From Desulfovibrio sp. (lineage in GTDB: Bacteria; Desulfobacterota; Desulfovibrionia; Desulfovibrionales; Desulfovibrionaceae), in the NCBI GenBank assembly GCA_031291035.1, contig JAISLI010000015.1, positions 1 through 56,014 on the forward strand: DNA of 56,014 nt, read 5' to 3'. Below the pieces are notes generated by a model. It made no database searches, was not told the DNA's origin, and saw only the letters and a list, made by a program, of their open reading frames with translations. Position 1 is the first letter of the stretch. Each line of letters starts with the position of its first letter. Position numbers and translations under genes: made by a program. Positions 7,476-15,117 of the stretch are shown here, one piece after another.

Positions 7476-9379
7476 CCGGACTCTGCCGTCTGGATGGAGA
7501 CTCTCTCGGTCCGGAGGCGACACTTCTCACGCGCGCCATGACGGACGCTCTTTCCCACCGCGGTCCCGACGGTCAGGGCGTATGGCGGAACGGGCCTGTC
7601 TGCCTCGGGCACAGACGTCTCTCCATCATTGATATCTCCGGTGGCGCTCAACCCATGCGCGACGCAAGCGGTGAACTCAGCGTGACCTTCAACGGGGAAA
7701 TCTTTAATTTTTTGGAACTCAAGAAAATCCTGACCGCGCAGGGCGCGCGGTTTGCCACCAATTCCGACACCGAGGTCATTCTGGAGGGGTATCGCCGCTG
7801 GGGCATCGCATGTCTTGAACGCTTTAACGGCATGTTCGCCTTTGCGCTCTGGGACAACAGACGGCAGCGCCTTTTCTGCGGACGCGACCGTTTCGGCAAA
7901 AAACCCTTCTTCTACAGCGCGCAACACGGCTGTCTGGCCTTTGCCTCGGAATTGACGGCGCTGACGCGATTGAAAAATTTTTCTTTCTCCGTGGATCCCA
8001 AAGCGGTCATGCGCTATCTGGCCTATGAATATGTGCCCACGCCCCGGACCATTTACCGCGAGGCTCTAAGTCTGCCCCCGGCGCATTGGCTTGATCTGGA
8101 AAAAGGAAGAATCCGCATCGGACGCTACTGGGACATGCCCGTTCCGGACGAGCACGATACCCGCGGCGAAGAAGAGCTGTGCGAGGAACTGCGCGTCCTG
8201 CTTTCGGAGGCTGTGCGCCGCCGCATGATAAGCGATGTCCCTCTGGGCGTTTTTCTTTCCGGCGGCATTGATTCGACCATTATAACCGGCCTTATGGCGC
8301 GTCATTCCGCAACGCCTGTAAAAACTTTTTCCATCGCCTTCCGCGAGGCCAGCTACGACGAGTCCCGCTATGCGCGCGCGGCGGCGGCGGCCTATGGCAC
8401 GGACCACCATGAACGCATTCTGGAGGCTGACGACTGCGCCGACATTCTGCCCACAGTGGCGCGCCGCATGGATACGCCCCTCGCCGATGCCTCTGTGGCA
8501 CCCACCTGGCTGCTCTCCGCCGCCACGCGCGAAAAGGTCACGGTGGCGCTGGGCGGAGACGGGGCGGACGAACTCTGGGCGGGCTATGAACACTATATCG
8601 CGTTCCGCGCGGCGGAATGGTTCAATACCCTGCCCGCTTTTCTGAAACGCGCTCTTGCCCGTCTGTCCTGCCTGTTGCCCGCTTCCGGCGGCTATGTCAA
8701 TCCGCGTCTGGCCGCGGAGACGTTTCTCGGCGGGGCGATGACGCGGGCCGCCCATCGCGTGCAAGGTTTGCTCACGGCTTTCAGCCCGGAGATGCAGCGC
8801 GAGGTGCTGGTTCCCGCCTATGCTGACGCGGCTTTTCTGAAATCCCGGACGCTCTTTGCGCCCACGCGCCTGCACTACGACCACTGGCGGCCTCCAGGCG
8901 CCGCCTCGCCGCTGGCGCGGGCTTTCCATGTCTATGTGCGCCAGTTCATGCTGGACGACATTCTTGTCAAAGTGGATCGCTGCTCCATGCTTCATGCCCT
9001 GGAGGTGCGCGCTCCCTTTCTGGACACGGCGGTGGCGGAATTTTCCGCCCGTCTGCCAATGCGCTACAAGCTGCGCGGCTTCAGGCGCAAGTACCTCCTC
9101 AAAAAGGCTTTTTCCGGCCTTTTGCCGCCCGAAATCCTGCGCCGCAACAAGCGCGGATTCCAGATACCCGTGGCGGCCTGGCTCAGGGGCAGGCTCAGGC
9201 CGCTCATGGAAGATCTGCTGGCGGCGGACAGCCTGCGCGCCCAGGGAATGTTCAATCCCCGCGCCGTGCGCGCGATGATGGACGCGCATATCTCGGGCCG
9301 GACGGATTTGCGCAAGCCTCTCTGGACCCTGCTGGTGCTCCAGCTCTGGCTGCGGGGCCGCTCGGAGGAACGGTCTTGA
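7463..9379 (+). CDS. asnB: Glutamine-hydrolysing asparagine synthase family protein
   Basis: Class II amidotransferase of 638 residues. The glutaminase nucleophile is Cys2 (MCGIAGLC), with SHRGPDGQG, RLSIIDISGGAQPM, FNGEIFNF and the NSDTEVILEGY region typical of AsnB. The synthase half has the PP-loop FLSGGIDSTIITGL near residue 265 and ALGGDGADELWAGY near 370. GTG start at 7463 (GTG TGC GGC), fixed because Cys must follow the initiator. In polysaccharide clusters such AsnB-like enzymes (as in XrtA-linked exopolysaccharide loci) often amidate a sugar carboxylate or make an amide other than free asparagine; that role is inferred from the neighbours. It overlaps the upstream GT by 13 bp and ends in a TTGA overlap with the sulfotransferase. 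Confidence 0.9.
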   Translation: MCGIAGLCRLDGDSLGPEATLLTRAMTDALSHRGPDGQGVWRNGPVCLGHRRLSIIDISGGAQPMRDASGELSVTFNGEIFNFLELKKILTAQGARFATNSDTEVILEGYRRWGIACLERFNGMFAFALWDNRRQRLFCGRDRFGKKPFFYSAQHGCLAFASELTALTRLKNFSFSVDPKAVMRYLAYEYVPTPRTIYREALSLPPAHWLDLEKGRIRIGRYWDMPVPDEHDTRGEEELCEELRVLLSEAVRRRMISDVPLGVFLSGGIDSTIITGLMARHSATPVKTFSIAFREASYDESRYARAAAAAYGTDHHERILEADDCADILPTVARRMDTPLADASVAPTWLLSAATREKVTVALGGDGADELWAGYEHYIAFRAAEWFNTLPAFLKRALARLSCLLPASGGYVNPRLAAETFLGGAMTRAAHRVQGLLTAFSPEMQREVLVPAYADAAFLKSRTLFAPTRLHYDHWRPPGAASPLARAFHVYVRQFMLDDILVKVDRCSMLHALEVRAPFLDTAVAEFSARLPMRYKLRGFRRKYLLKKAFSGLLPPEILRRNKRGFQIPVAAWLRGRLRPLMEDLLAADSLRAQGMFNPRAVRAMMDAHISGRTDLRKPLWTLLVLQLWLRGRSEERS

Positions 9380-10251
9380 AATCAGGGAACGGCTGGCCGA
9401 AAATTTTGACGCCGTCCCGCAGGTGCATCATGGTTCTGGGCATGCACAGAAGCGGCACAAGCGCCGTTTCGCTCAGTCTCAGGGTTTTCGGCGCGCGCCA
9501 CGGAGATCGTCTTGTCGGCGGGCTTTCCTCAAACCCCAGGGGACACTGGGAAGATGTTGACGTCCTGCGGCTTAACGAGCGCATGTTCGAGGCCGTGCGC
9601 ACGCGCTGGGACAACCCTTCTCCCGTGACCTCGCGGGAAGTGCGCTGTCTTGCCGGAAAGGGATTTGTCGGGGTTGCCGCCGGACTCCTGCGGGACAAAA
9701 TTGCCGCCAACGGCTTTTATGCCGTGAAAGATCCGAGAATGACAAAGCTGCTGCCTTTCTGGCGCAAAGCCTTTCAAGCGGCGGAAATACAGCCGTATTT
9801 CGTCATCGCCTTCCGCAATCCCGCAAGCGTTGTCGCTTCACTGTACAAACGGGACAAATTGCCCCCGGCTCAAGGCTATCTGCTGTGGGCGAGCCACATG
9901 CTGGAATGTTTCCGTCATGCGCGCCGCTTTGCGCATTTTTTTGTAAATTATGATGAATTTATTGAACATCCTGAAAAAATCCTGACCGCCATTGCGGACC
10001 GCTTCCGCCTGTCTGTCAACGCGGAGGAATTTGAAATGATCGCGCGCGACTTTCTGGACAAGGGACTGCGGCACACAAAATATGACGCGCGACGCCTGTA
10101 CGGCGACGCCTGTTGCCCACGCGAAATCGCCCTGGTGTATGAACGGATTGAGCGAATACAGTCCGGTCATGGCCGTCCGGAATCCGGCGATTTTTTGAAA
10201 TTCGCAAGGCTCCTGCGGAATTGTCTGCGAAATGCGGGCATGCTCCTCTGA
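9376..10251 (+). CDS. Sulfotransferase family protein
   Basis: PAPS-dependent sulfotransferase, about 290 residues. The 5'-phosphosulfate loop is GMHRSGTSAVSLSLR (residues about 22-36) and the 3'-phosphate motif is FRNPASVVASLYKRD (about 148-162), as in bacterial sulfotransferases of exopolysaccharide clusters. Two starts are possible: TTG at 9376, overlapping the asnB stop, or ATG at 9430 immediately before VLGMHRSGTS. The first fits the coupled operon, the second the usual family length. It is the last gene of the five-gene operon, so the product is probably a sulfated glycan or glycolipid. Sulfate activation to PAPS would have to come from elsewhere. Confidence 0.85.
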   Translation: MKSGNGWPKILTPSRRCIMVLGMHRSGTSAVSLSLRVFGARHGDRLVGGLSSNPRGHWEDVDVLRLNERMFEAVRTRWDNPSPVTSREVRCLAGKGFVGVAAGLLRDKIAANGFYAVKDPRMTKLLPFWRKAFQAAEIQPYFVIAFRNPASVVASLYKRDKLPPAQGYLLWASHMLECFRHARRFAHFFVNYDEFIEHPEKILTAIADRFRLSVNAEEFEMIARDFLDKGLRHTKYDARRLYGDACCPREIALVYERIERIQSGHGRPESGDFLKFARLLRNCLRNAGMLL

Positions 10252-10261
10252 AGGTCTTCTC

Positions 10262-10375
10262 TTACCGGCGGCACGCGACAAGCCGGGCCCTGTTTTCCCA
10301 GACAATCTCGCCCCACGGCCCAATCAGCGCCTTATCCTCCGGCCGGTCGCTCAAAAGCCAGTCCACAAAAGACAT
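10262..10375 (-). pseudogene. C-terminal remnant of an unknown gene cut by the IS110 relic
   Basis: The minus strand from about 10375 to a TAA at 10262-10264 reads VDWLLSDRPEDKALIGPW, then GEIVWENRARLVACRR. Composition and codon use look coding, whereas the plus-strand reading of the same bases does not. Everything upstream (towards higher coordinates) is IS110 transposase, so this is the tail of a gene severed by insertion and deletion. The family is not recognised. Confidence 0.35.
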
Positions 10376-10658
10376 TTGCGCCTATGTCGGTCTTGCGCCC
10401 ATTACAAGTCATAGCGGCTCAGACAAGAAGAAAGCATGGATCCGACCAGTGGGCCGGCGTTACTTGCGAAATATCCTGGTGGAATCGGCGTGGAGGTTGA
10501 TAACAGTTGAAACCGGTTATCGTGACTTTTACAACCGTATAAGGAATGAAACCGGCCTGAGCCAAAAGGCCATAACAGCGACAGCGCGTAAATTACTTAT
10601 CCTGATATGGCACATAGCTATTGAAGGGAGACCCTATAGGCCGGTATTCGTCAATTGA
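10376..10658 (+). pseudogene. IS110-family transposase, C-terminal fragment
   Basis: The reading ICAYVGLAPITSHSGS, GRRYLRNILVESAWRL, ETGLSQKAITATARKLLILI and WHIAIEGRPYRP matches the C-terminal Transposase_20 domain of IS110/IS1111-type DEDD recombinases. Only about 93 residues remain. The N-terminal RuvC-like DEDD domain is absent, and the frame runs upstream into unrelated sequence. It is inactive by itself. The structured repeat at 10768-10982 begins about 110 bp downstream of its stop. Confidence 0.8.
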
Positions 10659-10767
10659 GATGCGAACACCAATGCTCACCGGGTAACTGGCGAGTCAGAA
10701 GAGGCGCGGAGGAACATTGTTGCTCAGCAACGCGGGAAAATTGCGCGATCCTGCATAAAAGCCGATT
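10659..10767. other. Gap between IS110 relic and structured repeat
   Basis: No gene is visible. It holds a small inverted repeat (GTTGCTCAGCAACG near 10730) that may belong to the IS110 end or to the neighbouring repeat. Confidence 0.3.
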
Positions 10768-10982
10768 GTACCGAATGGTACTTTGCACATAACGGTGCGT
10801 ATAAGAAACCGGATATATAAATCCCGGTTGCATTGATAAAAAAATTTGAAATACATTTCGACGATGAAGGGGGCGTGGTAAGTCCCTCCGACGAGCTTTT
10901 TATTTGCCCATTCTCGGGCGTTACCACGCCCACATTGAAAGGCGGAAGAATTATGGAGCGATTGACAGGGGGTCACATAAGA
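10768..10982 (+). repeat. Structured palindromic element, copy 1
   Basis: It begins with GTACCGAATGGTAC (palindrome with a GAAT loop) and TTTGC, then GCAC…GTGC and GTATAAGAAAC, and ends with GACAGGGGGTCACATAAGA. Its centre is an 11-bp hairpin, GGGCGTGGTAA (10871-10881) pairing with TTACCACGCCC (10921-10931), around a loop CCCTCCGACGAGCT…GCCCATTCT. Copy 2 at 55355-55564 has the same motifs and loop but different, still complementary, stem arms. Conserved loops on rewritten stems argue for a folded RNA or single-stranded DNA element. It contains no ORF. Nothing else is visible up to the ogt leader at about 11130. Confidence 0.65.
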
Positions 10983-11149
10983 TATTTCATGGACGCCGCC
11001 GCAAAAAACACATTACGGAGCGGCCCGGCCTGCTGGATGGCTTCCGCCTCTGGCGGCGCGGGATCGTAAAACGCTGCTGACGGTTTTGTGCGGCGCGAAT
11101 GTGCACCTGAGATTGTCGCTTGCGGCGTAAAACAACGGAGGCATAAGGA

Positions 11150-11713
11150 ATGGTATATGTCAGTGAATTGAAGACGAAGCTCGGCCTTGCCACGGCAAGC
11201 GTTGAAGGCGGCGCGCTTACCGGTTTCCGGTTCATCGGGCAGAAATACTGTCCCCAGAAAACGGAAAATTGGATTCAAATGCCGACTCATCCTGTTTTCA
11301 GGCAATTGGAGGCATGGCTGGAGAGTTATTTTGCCGGCCGCAATCCGGTTCCGGACTTTGTTCTCAATCCGCAAGGAACCGTTTTTCAGAAAAAAGTATG
11401 GAAAGTCCTGTTGCGGATTCCTTACGGAGAGATCACGACCTATGGAAAAATCGCCGGACAACTGACGGCGCGGGAAGGGCAGGATTCCATGTCAGCCCGG
11501 GCTGTAGGCGGCGCGGTGGGGCATAATCCCATTTCCCTGCTGATACCGTGCCATAGGGTTGTGGGGGCAAACGGCGGCCTCACCGGCTACGCCGGAGGAC
11601 TTGACAGGAAAACGGCGTTACTGCGCCTTGAGGGAGCCAATCCGCAGCAAACCGGCACACTCCCAAAGATCAGGATGCGCTCGTCCCGCGGTTTTTACGA
11701 TGCTGTCTTTTAG
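11150..11713 (+). CDS. ogt: Methylated-DNA--protein-cysteine methyltransferase
   Basis: Suicide repair enzyme that transfers alkyl groups from O6-alkylguanine to its own cysteine. The 187-residue protein has an N-terminal ribonuclease-like domain and the ATase domain with GTVFQKKVWKVLLRIPYGE, the helix-turn-helix region, RAVGGAVGHNPISLLIPCHR with the acceptor Cys in PCHRV, and GLTGYAGGLDRKTALLRLE. The start at 11150 has GGAGG 10 bases upstream. Stand-alone; a 3' tail of about 25 residues after the conserved domain runs to the edge of a dispersed repeat, so the extreme C-terminus may have been altered by that element. Confidence 0.92.
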   Translation: MVYVSELKTKLGLATASVEGGALTGFRFIGQKYCPQKTENWIQMPTHPVFRQLEAWLESYFAGRNPVPDFVLNPQGTVFQKKVWKVLLRIPYGEITTYGKIAGQLTAREGQDSMSARAVGGAVGHNPISLLIPCHRVVGANGGLTGYAGGLDRKTALLRLEGANPQQTGTLPKIRMRSSRGFYDAVF

Positions 11714-11740
11714 AGCATTTTGCTTTTGAAACGCTCCCTT
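11712..11740. repeat. Half copy of the AGAGCA terminal-inverted-repeat element
   Basis: AGAGCATTTTGCTTTTGAAA at 11712 plus CGCTCCCTT reproduces, in reverse orientation, the right end of the 126-127-bp elements at 47284-47409 and 52894-53020. Only about 29 bp remain, lying exactly between the ogt stop and the truncated KilA-N gene, which suggests the element took part in the deletion that cut KilA-N. Confidence 0.55.
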
Positions 11741-11749
11741 TAGAGCGTT

Positions 11750-11908
11750 TTACATTTTATAGCGTGTACTCATCCAATGCGAGATTACCACCCCCGTGGC
11801 CTCGGCGTTTTTATATCGTGCCATATCTGTCAGGGAGATATACTCATCCTGACGATGGGTGAGGACGACGATTTCCGTTCCTTGCACTTGGACATTCTTT
11901 TTCGCCAT
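11750..11908 (-). pseudogene. KilA-N domain protein, N-terminal fragment
   Basis: The ATG at 11908 (preceded by GGAGA) starts MAKKNVQVQGTEIVVLTHRQ; the next part, EYISLTDMARYKNAEATGVV and ISHWMSTRYKM, is the start of a KilA-N domain, a DNA-binding module of phages and bacterial defence or phase-variation loci. A full protein is normally over 200 residues; here only 52 remain before a stop created at the junction with the AGAGCA repeat. It is a prophage or mobile-island relic. Confidence 0.7.
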
Positions 11909-11949
11909 GATCTCTCCTTCGGAAACTCTGGCAAATATTGGCCGGAATT

Positions 11950-12756
11950 TCACACTTCCAGCAGCAGACCCACGGGGCAATGATCCGAGCCGTAAACGCC
12001 GTTTTCTATCCAGGCGTCCCGTATGGCCGGCTTCAACTCCCCGGAAACGAAAAAATAATCAATGCGCCAGCCTATGTTCTTTTCCCGCGCGCGGGCCTTG
12101 TACGACCACCAGGAATATTGCCCTCCGACATCGCCATGCGCATGCCGGAAGGTGTCAACATACCCCATATCGACAAAACGATCCAGAAAGGCCCTCTCTT
12201 CCGGCAAAAACCCCGTGTTGCCCGCGTTTTCCTTCGGGCGGGCGAGATCAGGCGACCGGTGGGCGATGTTGAAGTCCCCGCAGACGACAACGGGTTTTGT
12301 TTTGCGGCACGCCTCGGCATGCGCGAGAAACGCCTCCAGAAAGCCCATTTTGTACGGCACGCGCCTGAACCGCCCGGTCGGCCTGCCGTCTTCATCCACC
12401 TCGGCCGCGCCGCCGTTGGGAAAGTAGCCATTGAAAAAATGAAATTCCGAAAACTCCAGATGCAACAGGCGTCCTTCCCCCTGAAACCGCTTTTCCGGCA
12501 ATTCCGCGGTCACGGCAAGGGGCGTGATTCTGCTGAAAACAGCGACGCCGGAATAGCCCTTCTTCACCTCGCTTGAGGCCCAGCAGGCCTGCCAGCCCTC
12601 GGGCCGGGCCACCTCGGGCTTCAGTTGTTCCGGCGTGGCCTTGGTTTCCTGCAACGCGACTATCTGGGCGTCTGTCCCGGAAAACCAGCGCCACTCACGC
12701 TTGCCGGAGACGGCACGCAATCCGTTGACATTCCAGGAAAGAAACTTGACAAGCAT
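11950..12756 (-). CDS. xthA: Exodeoxyribonuclease III
   Basis: AP endonuclease and 3'-5' exonuclease of base-excision repair, 268 residues, standard length. Family motifs are all present: LSWNVNGLRA with the metal-binding Asn, LQETKATPEQL with the catalytic Glu, YSGVAVFSR, NGYFPNGG, the GDFNIAH loop carrying the catalytic Asp and Asn, SWWSYKARAREKNIGWRIDY and the terminal GSDHCPVGL with the active-site His. The ATG at 12756 gives the canonical N-terminus, though no strong ribosome-binding site precedes it. It is transcribed as a single gene, separated from the upstream gene by a terminator. Confidence 0.95.
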   Translation of the reverse strand: MLVKFLSWNVNGLRAVSGKREWRWFSGTDAQIVALQETKATPEQLKPEVARPEGWQACWASSEVKKGYSGVAVFSRITPLAVTAELPEKRFQGEGRLLHLEFSEFHFFNGYFPNGGAAEVDEDGRPTGRFRRVPYKMGFLEAFLAHAEACRKTKPVVVCGDFNIAHRSPDLARPKENAGNTGFLPEERAFLDRFVDMGYVDTFRHAHGDVGGQYSWWSYKARAREKNIGWRIDYFFVSGELKPAIRDAWIENGVYGSDHCPVGLLLEV

Positions 12757-12786
12757 ACGCCGCGCCCGCTGGTTGAGGAAGACAAA

Positions 12787-12805
12787 GGGGCTTGTCCCAA
12801 GCCCC
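12787..12805 (-). terminator. Rho-independent terminator after the beta-propeller gene
   Basis: GGGGCTTG-TCC-CAAGCCCC forms an 8-bp perfect stem with a 3-nt loop, followed on the minus strand by TTTGTCTT. It lies 32 bp past the stop at 12837. Confidence 0.75.
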
Positions 12806-12836
12806 CTGTCCTGTCCGATTGTTCCGGTTGACCGCC

Positions 12837-13775
12837 CTACTTGGCCTTTCTGCCGGCGGGCTTTACCCTGAAACGGTAAACTTCGCTGATTTCCCTGGTA
12901 TAGTCCGGGTAAAAGCCCCTGGGCATGCCAAGGATGATGCGCGCGCCGCGATTGAAATGCACCAGCAGTTCTCCCGCTTTCTCGTCAAAGGCCAGACCTT
13001 CTATTTCGCCCTGGCGTCTGACTTCGGTGAACGCCTTTTCCATCACCACTGTCGCGTAATTGACGTCGCTTTTGATGTCCACGCGGTACAGGTGGTCCGG
13101 CGCGTTGTCATCCGCCTCGCCGTCGTCGGCCGTCACATAAAGCGCGCCCCTGTAGTAGTAAACGCCCTGAATCCATTGCGGAGCGGGGGCCAGATGCACC
13201 TTGCGCAAAAACTTGCCGGTGTCCAGACTGTACTCGTAGAGATACCTGTCGCTGTAGCCTTTCAGCAGGCCGCTTTCCTTGCCGATTGCCCAGCAGGACA
13301 TCCACACCGTGCGTTTATCGCGGTCCACGCAGATGCCCGAAACCTCCTCCTGGCCCGATTCCGGTTCAAACTTGAACGTGCGTTTGAACTTGAGGGTGGC
13401 GGCGTCATGGATGGCAATCTGGATGTCCTTGCCCACGCCGTCTTCAAACCATTCGGCGCTGACGAAAATTTCGCCGTCATAGACGTCGATGTCGCCTATG
13501 TGATTGGAAGGGATGGCGTATCCTTCAAAGGGATTTTCGTTGGAATCCACAAGGTTGCCCTTTTTGTCGTACTTGTAGAGGGCCTTGCTCCCGCTGACAT
13601 AGTAGTAATTGTCATCCACGGCAATGCCCTGCCTGCCCTTCACCTCAAACACGTCTACCAGTTTGTACCTGTTGGCCGGGAGCATTTCCTTCCCCGGTTT
13701 GCCGTCCGCGGCCCGCGCCCCGCCCGCCGCGCACAGCAAAACAAGCCCGCACAGAAAAAAGCAAAGTTTCTTCAT
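12837..13775 (-). CDS. Secreted beta-propeller-like protein of unknown function
   Basis: About 312 residues with a clear Sec signal peptide (MKKLCFFLCGLVLLCAAGGA, then RAADG; cleavage probably after ARA). The mature part has repeated short beta-blade-like segments with alternating aromatic and charged residues: GIAVDDNYYYVSGSKALYKY, IGDIDVYDGEIFVSAEWF, GICVDRDKRTVWMSCW, GVYYYRGALYVTADDG, EIEGLAFDEKAGELLVHFN. This pattern resembles six-bladed or SMP-30/YncE-type propellers and suggests periplasmic or extracellular ligand binding. The start at 13775 is chosen for its GGAGGA 8 bases upstream and for the signal peptide; an in-frame ATG 15 bp upstream is weaker. Monocistronic, with its own terminator. 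No catalytic residues can be assigned. Confidence 0.7.
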   Translation of the reverse strand: MKKLCFFLCGLVLLCAAGGARAADGKPGKEMLPANRYKLVDVFEVKGRQGIAVDDNYYYVSGSKALYKYDKKGNLVDSNENPFEGYAIPSNHIGDIDVYDGEIFVSAEWFEDGVGKDIQIAIHDAATLKFKRTFKFEPESGQEEVSGICVDRDKRTVWMSCWAIGKESGLLKGYSDRYLYEYSLDTGKFLRKVHLAPAPQWIQGVYYYRGALYVTADDGEADDNAPDHLYRVDIKSDVNYATVVMEKAFTEVRRQGEIEGLAFDEKAGELLVHFNRGARIILGMPRGFYPDYTREISEVYRFRVKPAGRKAK

Positions 13776-13792
13776 CAAAAATTCCTCCATGG

Positions 13793-13851
13793 TTTGAAAC
13801 CTCTCCCTTCAGGAAGATTGCAGCTTGACGCCCCGGCAAAGCCGGGCATAC
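13793..13851. repeat. Dispersed intergenic repeat, partial copy
   Basis: TTTGAAACCTCTCCCTTCAG, then GAAGATTGCAGCTTGACGCC and GGGCATACCA, matches 3263-3320 with few changes. The inner GCCCCGGCAAAGCCGGGC is a hairpin. It lies between the beta-propeller gene and glpC. Confidence 0.55.
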
Positions 13852-13911
13852 CACATTGGTGCAGCCCAGGCCGCCGGCAACCGCGCCGCCGCCAGGGCAT
13901 GCGTTGACGGC

Positions 13912-15108
13912 CTACAGGGCGCGCGCCAGCAGAGACAGGGGATGCTCCGCCGCAAGGCCCGTGCCGTGTGTGATGCCGGTACGGCAGGAACCGCATTCGC
14001 TCACGCAGAGATCAGCGCCGCTCTCCCCTATCGCGGCGAAGAGCGCGGAGCCTGTTTGCGCCCCTATCTCATAGCGCCCCTTTTTCATACCGTAACTGCC
14101 GGCCAGACCGCAACAGCCCGCGTTCACATCCTCAATGCGCATGCCGGGAATTTGCCGCAATATTTCAAACCCCGGCCGCCCCATCCCCAACGCGCGCAAG
14201 TGACAGGGCGCGTGATAGGCCAGACGCCCGGCAAGCGGGCGGGCCGCGGCAAGATCAAGCCGCCCCCGCTCCACAAGCGAAAGCACAAAGGCGGCCGCCT
14301 CATGTACCGGAGTTGCCTCCGAACCGACGGTCTCCCCGGGGAAAAGCGCCTGATATTCCTGCCCGACCATAAGCGCGCAGCTTGGGCACGGGGAGACGAC
14401 GGCTATGCCCTGTTCCGCCAGACGGGCGACCTCGCGGCTGTTCCGCCCGGCGCGCTTCCGCGCGGCTTCCATCAGGCCGCCGCACAGCAGCGGCAGACCG
14501 CAGCAGACAAAACCTTTGGGCACAATAACGCCGTAGCCGGCCTTTTCCAACAGGGTTATGATGTCCAGGCCGACGCCCGGTTCGTAATAGGAGATAAAAC
14601 AGCCGGGGAACAGGGCGACCGTATCGCCCTTTGCGGACGCCGGCCGCCGCGGCCGGAAGAGGCGGCGGCGTTCCCGCAGCGGAGCGAAGGAAGGAAGCGG
14701 GGCGCGTTTGTCCAGGCCGACAGCGTCCAGCAGAAGGCGTGAAACGGAATTTTTCATGCCGAAATTCAGCAAAAACGCCGGGACATGACGCGCAAGTCTG
14801 CCGATGTCGCCGGAAAAACCCGTCAGCAGATCGCGGAGAGGCGTTTTTCTGTCCTTGCAATACGCGGCCCTGGCCAGCATGTTGAACGTGGAAACCGGAA
14901 CCCCCGACGGGCAGGAGATGTCGCAGTTTTTGCAGTTGGAGCAGTATTCCACGGAGGCGTCGTCATGCAGACCGGACAGGCGGAAGCGCTCGAAGGACGG
15001 GCCGGTCATCTTGGGACCGCGAAAACGCGGCGTGGCGGCGGCCACGGGGCAATGCACCGTGCAGACAGTGCAGGCCGTGCATTCGTCAGGATTGAAATGA
15101 TGAAACAT
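13912..15108 (-). CDS. glpC: Anaerobic glycerol-3-phosphate dehydrogenase subunit C
   Basis: Membrane-associated iron-sulfur subunit that passes electrons from GlpAB to the quinone pool. 398 residues. Two 4Fe-4S motifs at the N-terminus, CTACTVCTVHCP (residues about 11-22) and CSNCKNCDISCP (about 56-67), then two cysteine-rich CCG domains: FPGCFISYYEP with CCGLPLLCGG, and HAPCHLRALG with CCGLAGSYGMKKG. It starts 9 bp after the glpAB stop, in the same operon. No transmembrane helix is evident, as in other GlpC proteins. Confidence 0.92.
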   Translation of the reverse strand: MFHHFNPDECTACTVCTVHCPVAAATPRFRGPKMTGPSFERFRLSGLHDDASVEYCSNCKNCDISCPSGVPVSTFNMLARAAYCKDRKTPLRDLLTGFSGDIGRLARHVPAFLLNFGMKNSVSRLLLDAVGLDKRAPLPSFAPLRERRRLFRPRRPASAKGDTVALFPGCFISYYEPGVGLDIITLLEKAGYGVIVPKGFVCCGLPLLCGGLMEAARKRAGRNSREVARLAEQGIAVVSPCPSCALMVGQEYQALFPGETVGSEATPVHEAAAFVLSLVERGRLDLAAARPLAGRLAYHAPCHLRALGMGRPGFEILRQIPGMRIEDVNAGCCGLAGSYGMKKGRYEIGAQTGSALFAAIGESGADLCVSECGSCRTGITHGTGLAAEHPLSLLARAL

Positions 15109-15117
15109 GGCCGCTTG

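Noticed and set aside
6045..7523. Long minus-strand frame opposite the second glycosyltransferase (and similar long antisense frames at 16162-17658, 29029-30561 and 32261-34267)
   Set aside because: GC-rich genes with third-position bias leave open antisense frames. Their sense strands encode clearly recognisable proteins and the antisense translations show no family features.
10768..10982. Structured element as a simple rho-independent terminator
   Set aside because: The element is over 200 bp with several conserved motifs far from the stem, no U-run follows, and a second copy with the same loop exists elsewhere.
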